In this document: piece by piece, positions 14,817-16,222 of the stretch | How the letters are laid out: every line of letters begins with the position of its first letter | Position numbering within the stretch: the stretch's first letter is position 1 | Source of the DNA: an uncultured Collinsella sp. | GTDB lineage: Bacteria > Actinomycetota > Coriobacteriia > Coriobacteriales > Coriobacteriaceae | Direction of reading: 5' to 3' | NCBI GenBank assembly: GCA_902491395.1 | Contig: CABUHO010000035.1 | Location: 1-16,222 of the forward strand | DNA length: 16,222 nt | Position numbers and translations under genes: made by a program | Notes under the pieces: model-generated | What the model was told of the DNA's origin: nothing | Databases searched by the model: none | Seen by the model: only the letters and a program-made list of their open reading frames with translations

Positions 14817-14919
14817 CTACGCGCCCTGGCGATGTTGAATTGGTGCCTTGCTCCTGTGGGGCCGTGGCGATGTTATGCTCTAACCTCGATTATTTGAATT
14901 GCTTCGAAAAGAGGATGCC
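14817..14919 (+). promoter_or_regulatory. Intergenic region with extended -10 promoter and short direct repeats
   Basis: This 103-nt gap holds an extended -10 (TG-T-TATGCT, 14871-14879) about 40 nt before the next gene. The -35 is poor, as is common with extended -10 promoters. TGGCGATGTT occurs at 14827-14836 and 14865-14874, the second overlapping the -10. TTGAATTG occurs at 14835-14842 and 14894-14901. Confidence 0.45.
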
Positions 14920-16062
14920 GTGATCTGCCCGCATTGCCTTAAGACTATCGAGGACGGCGCCTCGTTCTGCCCCTACTGCAACGCCTATGTGGGTCCGGGC
15001 GATGGTCCGGAGCACACCGAGTTCGTGTTCTGTGAGGGCTGCGGTGCCCGTCTTTCTCCGCATGATCGTACGTGCCCCAAATGCGGACGCCCCGCTCCGG
15101 GTATCCTCTCCGAGGACGCGGCAGCATCCGACCTGGCAGCGGGCCGCACGGCGGGCTTTCCGCGCCTAACGCAAGAGCAGATCGATACCGAGGTGCCGCA
15201 TGCGCCGGCCTCTGCCGCTGCGGTGCTTTCAGACGCCGCCGACCCCAATGAGACCTGCGTGCTGCCGGCTTTCGATAAGGATTTCGGTATCCCCAAGGTC
15301 GATATTCCCGCGCCCGTTTCCCTGCATGACGATGCTCAAAAACCCAAGCGCAAGGTGCACCCCGACGAGGATGCCTATCACAAGCACAAGCGTCATATTC
15401 CCAAGCCGCTTATCGTCATCGCGGTCCTTGCCGTCGTTTGCGGCGGTGCCTATTGGTTCGTGACGACCGATCCCATGGGTGTCATGCCTGGCTTCTACGA
15501 CCAGTTTGGCCAGGCCGCGCAGACGACCTTCCCCACGCGCCAAAAGGGCGAGGCCACTGAGGACGATACCAAGCAGGACGATTCCGCCGAGGTGGTCCAG
15601 GAAGAAACCGTGCTCACCGATGATCAACTCTATACCAGGCTCGACGGTCTGTATCAGACCATCGTGTCCTACGCTGACGAGGACCAGATCGGCGAGGTCA
15701 TCGATTCCTTTAACAACGGATATCTCCGAACGCCGCTGTCCACCCGTCAGGAGCTGTCGCAGAGTGCCTACGCCCTGCGCGACCAGATTAAAAAGACGCA
15801 AGATGAGCTCAACAACCTGAAAGTACAGGACGATACGGTCTATGCGGATGACATCGCCCACTTAAAGCAGCTTGCCGAGTGGATGTATGAGCGCGTCGAC
15901 GTGATCTGCCAGAGCTGGGACATCTCGCTGGCCATTCCCGATGGCGAGTCGATGAGTTCCCACCAAAGCGAGATCCTGGCGCCCATCGCGCAGGGCGGAA
16001 GCAGCGCGCTGAACCAGTACGATGCCAATGTGGGTTCCTGGAAGCCGCAGCAGCGTTCCTAA
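14920..16062 (+). CDS. Double zinc-ribbon, single-pass membrane protein of unknown function
   Basis: The protein has 380 residues from GTG 14920, just after AAGAGGA; a TTG seven codons upstream is less likely. Two zinc ribbons occupy the N-terminus: CPHC (3-6) with CPYC (17-20), and CEGC (38-41) with CPKC (52-55). A low-complexity acidic/Ala-rich linker follows (60-140), then a basic stretch (140-162) and one hydrophobic segment, about 163-182. The remaining 200 residues should face outside, starting with an acidic, Thr/Glu/Asp-rich stretch (208-235). They then become mainly helical with charged repeats (about 236-335) that could form a coiled coil. Basic residues before the helix agree with a cytoplasmic zinc-ribbon end. 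I do not recognise the extracellular part and assign no function. It stands alone between an ATPase gene and the next promoter. Confidence 0.82.
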   Translation: MICPHCLKTIEDGASFCPYCNAYVGPGDGPEHTEFVFCEGCGARLSPHDRTCPKCGRPAPGILSEDAAASDLAAGRTAGFPRLTQEQIDTEVPHAPASAAAVLSDAADPNETCVLPAFDKDFGIPKVDIPAPVSLHDDAQKPKRKVHPDEDAYHKHKRHIPKPLIVIAVLAVVCGGAYWFVTTDPMGVMPGFYDQFGQAAQTTFPTRQKGEATEDDTKQDDSAEVVQEETVLTDDQLYTRLDGLYQTIVSYADEDQIGEVIDSFNNGYLRTPLSTRQELSQSAYALRDQIKKTQDELNNLKVQDDTVYADDIAHLKQLAEWMYERVDVICQSWDISLAIPDGESMSSHQSEILAPIAQGGSSALNQYDANVGSWKPQQRS

Positions 16063-16100
16063 AATTAGTTCGCCATAGTCGGCATAACCTACGTGCGCAA

Positions 16101-16130
16101 TTGATGTAAGCCCGTGCTTATTGCTACAAT
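16101..16130 (+). promoter_or_regulatory. Promoter of the gene at the right edge
   Basis: TTGATG (16101-16106) and TACAAT (16125-16130) are separated by 18 nt, about 40 nt upstream of the next start codon. The spacing is acceptable and the -10 matches five of six positions. The rest of the 107-nt gap shows no terminator for the zinc-ribbon gene, only a weak 5-bp hairpin at 16107-16120. Confidence 0.65.
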
Positions 16131-16169
16131 TCGTACAAATATGCTTTAAACGCACGAGGAAGGAACCAC

Positions 16170-16222
16170 ATGTTTGGTTTTAAGAAAGAGCTCTACACGC
16201 CCGAGTATCAGCTTGTCGGCGA
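16170..16222 (+). CDS. Start of an unidentified gene, truncated by the window edge
   Basis: ATG at 16170-16172 follows GAGGAAGGA at a suitable distance and has its own upstream promoter. Seventeen codons are visible, beginning MFGFKKELYTPEYQLVG. That is too little to assign a family, and I make no functional guess. The lysine-containing start is not a signal peptide in the part that can be seen. Confidence 0.7.
   Translation, partial: MFGFKKELYTPEYQLVG

Noticed and set aside
1..16222. CRISPR array, insertion sequence, prophage or defence genes
   Set aside because: No regularly spaced repeats, transposase, integrase, phage or defence-type proteins were found on either strand.

Overview
The window is high-GC bacterial DNA with CCA-encoding tRNAs, frequent GTG starts and strong AGGAGG-type ribosome binding sites. 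Gene content and protein style suggest a gut actinobacterium of the Coriobacteriia, Collinsella-like. This is recognition by eye, not a database result. Most of the window is housekeeping DNA.

Region 1 (1-3062) is the edge of a surface-polysaccharide locus. It holds the 3' end of an RmlD-like dTDP-rhamnose synthesis gene (+), a bidirectional terminator, and a polyprenyl-phosphate-type family 2 glycosyltransferase (-). Divergent from the glycosyltransferase is a translationally coupled ABC-2 permease/ATPase pair (+) of the Wzm/Wzt (TagG/TagH) type. Together they suggest synthesis and export of a glycan, possibly containing rhamnose.

Region 2 (3065-3235) is tRNA-Arg(UCU) with a -10 box and a strong terminator.

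Region 3 (3298-11793, all minus strand) is an eight-gene aromatic amino acid operon. In transcription order it encodes DAHP synthase, prephenate dehydrogenase, DHQ synthase, EPSP synthase, chorismate synthase, the chorismate mutase-prephenate dehydratase P-protein, an AroE-AroK fusion, and type II dehydroquinase. All seven steps to chorismate are present, plus the branches to phenylpyruvate and 4-hydroxyphenylpyruvate. No aminotransferase or trp gene is present. Most junctions overlap or are within 3 nt. The exception is a 64-nt gap before aroQ that holds a REP-like palindrome. A hairpin-plus-U-tract lies between the probable promoter and the first gene and is a candidate attenuator.

Region 4 (11880-12064) is tRNA-Arg(CCG) with a near-consensus promoter, an AT-rich upstream tract and a terminator.

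Region 5 (12093-16222) holds a P-type ATPase with altered ion-site motifs and a long basic C-terminal tail, a double-zinc-ribbon single-pass membrane protein, and the first 17 codons of a further gene behind a good promoter.

I found no CRISPR array, insertion sequence, phage gene or defence system. The points most worth checking are the aro leader hairpin, the palindrome before aroQ, and the ATPase's altered ion sites and tail.
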